Of a stretch of DNA of 64,000 nucleotides, positions 62,762-64,000 are shown one piece after another (the first letter of the stretch is position 1; every line of letters starts with the position of its first letter). Origin of the DNA: Bacteroidota bacterium (lineage in GTDB: Bacteria > Bacteroidota > Bacteroidia > Bacteroidales > JAGONC01); assembly GCA_022711405.1 (NCBI GenBank), contig JAKLFC010000002.1:124001-188000 (forward strand), written 5' to 3'. The notes below the pieces were generated by a model. It had not been told where the DNA came from, did not search any database, and worked only from the letters and a program-made list of their open reading frames with translations. Made by a program: the position numbers and the translations under genes.

Positions 62762-64000
62762 ATGATCATGATATACCGGACAAGGATTAAAATAATTTTT
62801 CTGCTCTGGATGTTCCTGGCAGCATTCAGTGCGATACCCCAACCTGCCGGTACAGGGATCCTGCCCAACATCATCCATATCCTGGCTGATGATATAGGCT
62901 ACGACGATATCGGTTGTTACGGGGCCAAAGATATCCAGACACCCTATCTTGATCAGCTCGCATCAGAAGGCGCACGTTTTACGGGCTTTTATGCCCCGCA
63001 CGGTTCAGGAGCAGCCACCAGGGCCGCCATCCTTACGGGAAGGTATGCACCGCGGCTGAACAATGGAAAAGGCTTGCCCATGCTCACGCCGGATTCACAG
63101 ACCGGTTTGAATCCGGCATCGGAAATCACCATTGCACAGCTTCTGAGATCAAAAGGATATACAACCGGGATCATCGGATCCTGGCAGCTTGGTCATCGCA
63201 CCAGGTTCCTCCCTGTGAACCACGGCTTCGATCATTTCCTCGGGATACCCTATTCCCATGACCTGGGACCCGAGCGGGCGGCTGGCACCGGCTCACTGGA
63301 ATATCCTGAAATTCCTCTCATCAGGGATACATTGACCACTGAGCATTGCAACCTTCAGGATCTGGCAGGATTGCCAGCCCTTTTCCGTCGGGAAGCCTGC
63401 CGTTTCATACGGGATGCCGTCAGGGAGAACAAACCGTTTTACCTGTACTATTCCCCCATCGAAACTCATATTCCCTGGTTCGTGCCACCGGGATTTGAAG
63501 GGGAAAGCACAGCAGGGCCCTACGGCGATGCCGTTGGATTTCTTGATCAAACAGTGGGAGCTATTCTGGCTACCTTAAAGGAGCTGGGCATCGAACAAAC
63601 GACACTCGTGGTCTTTTCATCCGCCAACGGACCCCAGACCGTCCGGAATAAAGAGCTGGAGGCCTGTTACGGCAACTTTGCACGAGTGGATACCAGCCGT
63701 ACACGCTCTTTCAGGGGAGGAAGGGACCAATCGAGGTACGAAGGCGGTATGCGGATCCCGTGCATTGTCAGCTGGCCCGGTACCATCCCAGGTAATACGA
63801 CCATTGGTGCGATCGCTTCCGGACTGGATCTCCTTCCGACATGGGCTGCTGCTGCAGGGGTGTCATTACCCGCCGGGAGGATCCTTGATGGAAAGGATCT
63901 GCTGCCACTGATGACTGGAAGGCAAAAAGAACCGTTACATCTGCTGTATTTCGGATTTGAGCCGGATGGGATGCTCATGAGCATCAGGTACAAAAACTGG
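62762..64000 (+). CDS. Sulfatase-fold protein lacking the catalytic residues (pseudosulfatase), 5' part
   Basis: 413 codons, open to the window edge; the ATG at 62768 is an alternative start. A signal peptide ends near residue 26. The fold is clearly arylsulfatase: IIHILADDIGYDDIGCYGA (37-55), ILTGRYAPR, GYTTGIIGSWQLGH, ETHIPW, YEGGMRIPCIVSWPG. The active site is not kept. The formylglycine motif CxPSR is GAATR, so Cys/Ser is G83; the KWHLG motif is SWQLG, losing Lys and His; the SDNGP metal motif is SANGP, losing an Asp; the basic residue of the late GGK motif is Arg (RGGRDQ). The metal pair D43-D44 and H236 remain. It is likely inactive as a sulfatase and may bind a ligand or do something else. 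Confidence 0.85.
   Translation, partial: MIMIYRTRIKIIFLLWMFLAAFSAIPQPAGTGILPNIIHILADDIGYDDIGCYGAKDIQTPYLDQLASEGARFTGFYAPHGSGAATRAAILTGRYAPRLNNGKGLPMLTPDSQTGLNPASEITIAQLLRSKGYTTGIIGSWQLGHRTRFLPVNHGFDHFLGIPYSHDLGPERAAGTGSLEYPEIPLIRDTLTTEHCNLQDLAGLPALFRREACRFIRDAVRENKPFYLYYSPIETHIPWFVPPGFEGESTAGPYGDAVGFLDQTVGAILATLKELGIEQTTLVVFSSANGPQTVRNKELEACYGNFARVDTSRTRSFRGGRDQSRYEGGMRIPCIVSWPGTIPGNTTIGAIASGLDLLPTWAAAAGVSLPAGRILDGKDLLPLMTGRQKEPLHLLYFGFEPDGMLMSIRYKNW

Overview
The window looks like the chromosome of a Bacteroidetes bacterium, probably of the Bacteroidales or a related environmental lineage. The evidence is a SusC/SusD pair, several secreted proteins with type IX secretion (T9SS) C-terminal sorting domains and PKD modules, repeated use of the Bacteroidetes promoter form TTG-N19/20-TAnnTTTG/A, near absence of Shine-Dalgarno sequences, and an alpha2-type glycyl-tRNA synthetase. 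No rRNA, tRNA, insertion sequence, phage or CRISPR array was recognised.

Layout. 1-1059: the start of a sialidase running off the left edge. 1457-6792: two overlapping, near-duplicate genes for membrane class III adenylate cyclases with an extracytoplasmic FlgO/CsgG-like domain and TPRs. 6994-13830: SusC, SusD and acetoacetate-CoA ligase, closely spaced. 14026-19587: an HMG-CoA-lyase-like protein converging on a two-gene operon of fused isobutyryl-CoA mutase (IcmF) and butyrate kinase. 19867-30674: a DUF4143-type ATPase, then four related T9SS cargo proteins built from shared modules. 30818-32995: RfbB and GalE. 33152-35257: a membrane Fe-S protein of the ETF:menaquinone oxidoreductase type. 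35547-37240: a further T9SS protein and a small secreted protein. 37465-46810: a long minus-strand fatty-acid oxidation cluster (enoyl-CoA hydratase, 3-hydroxyacyl-CoA dehydrogenase, thiolase, DUF4342 protein, nitronate monooxygenase family protein, alpha/beta hydrolase, acyl-CoA dehydrogenase, a 23S-IVP/four-helix-bundle protein, EtfB, EtfA). 47074-64000: a small secreted protein, an MBL hydrolase, GlyRS, an M28 peptidase, LysRS, Hsp20, MrdA-RodA, a PpiD-like foldase, a TonB receptor and the start of a sulfatase-like protein.

How it fits together. Much of the middle serves acyl-CoA metabolism. Acids are activated or interconverted by acetoacetate-CoA ligase, IcmF and butyrate kinase, then oxidised by acyl-CoA dehydrogenase, crotonase, 3-hydroxyacyl-CoA dehydrogenase and thiolase. 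Electrons pass through EtfAB, probably to the membrane Fe-S protein and menaquinone.

Notable observations are: a sulfatase-fold protein that has lost its formylglycine cysteine and at least three other active-site residues; an HMG-CoA-lyase-like protein without the catalytic cysteine; a dispersed repeat inserted in frame into acetoacetate-CoA ligase; an MBL hydrolase whose C-terminus is encoded by a repeat; many gene-boundary repeats with 7- or 8-bp periodicity and hairpin symmetry; a G-quadruplex-type palindromic repeat; a 51-bp palindrome in an ATPase promoter; and an unnamed calcium-motif module shared by the T9SS paralogues.
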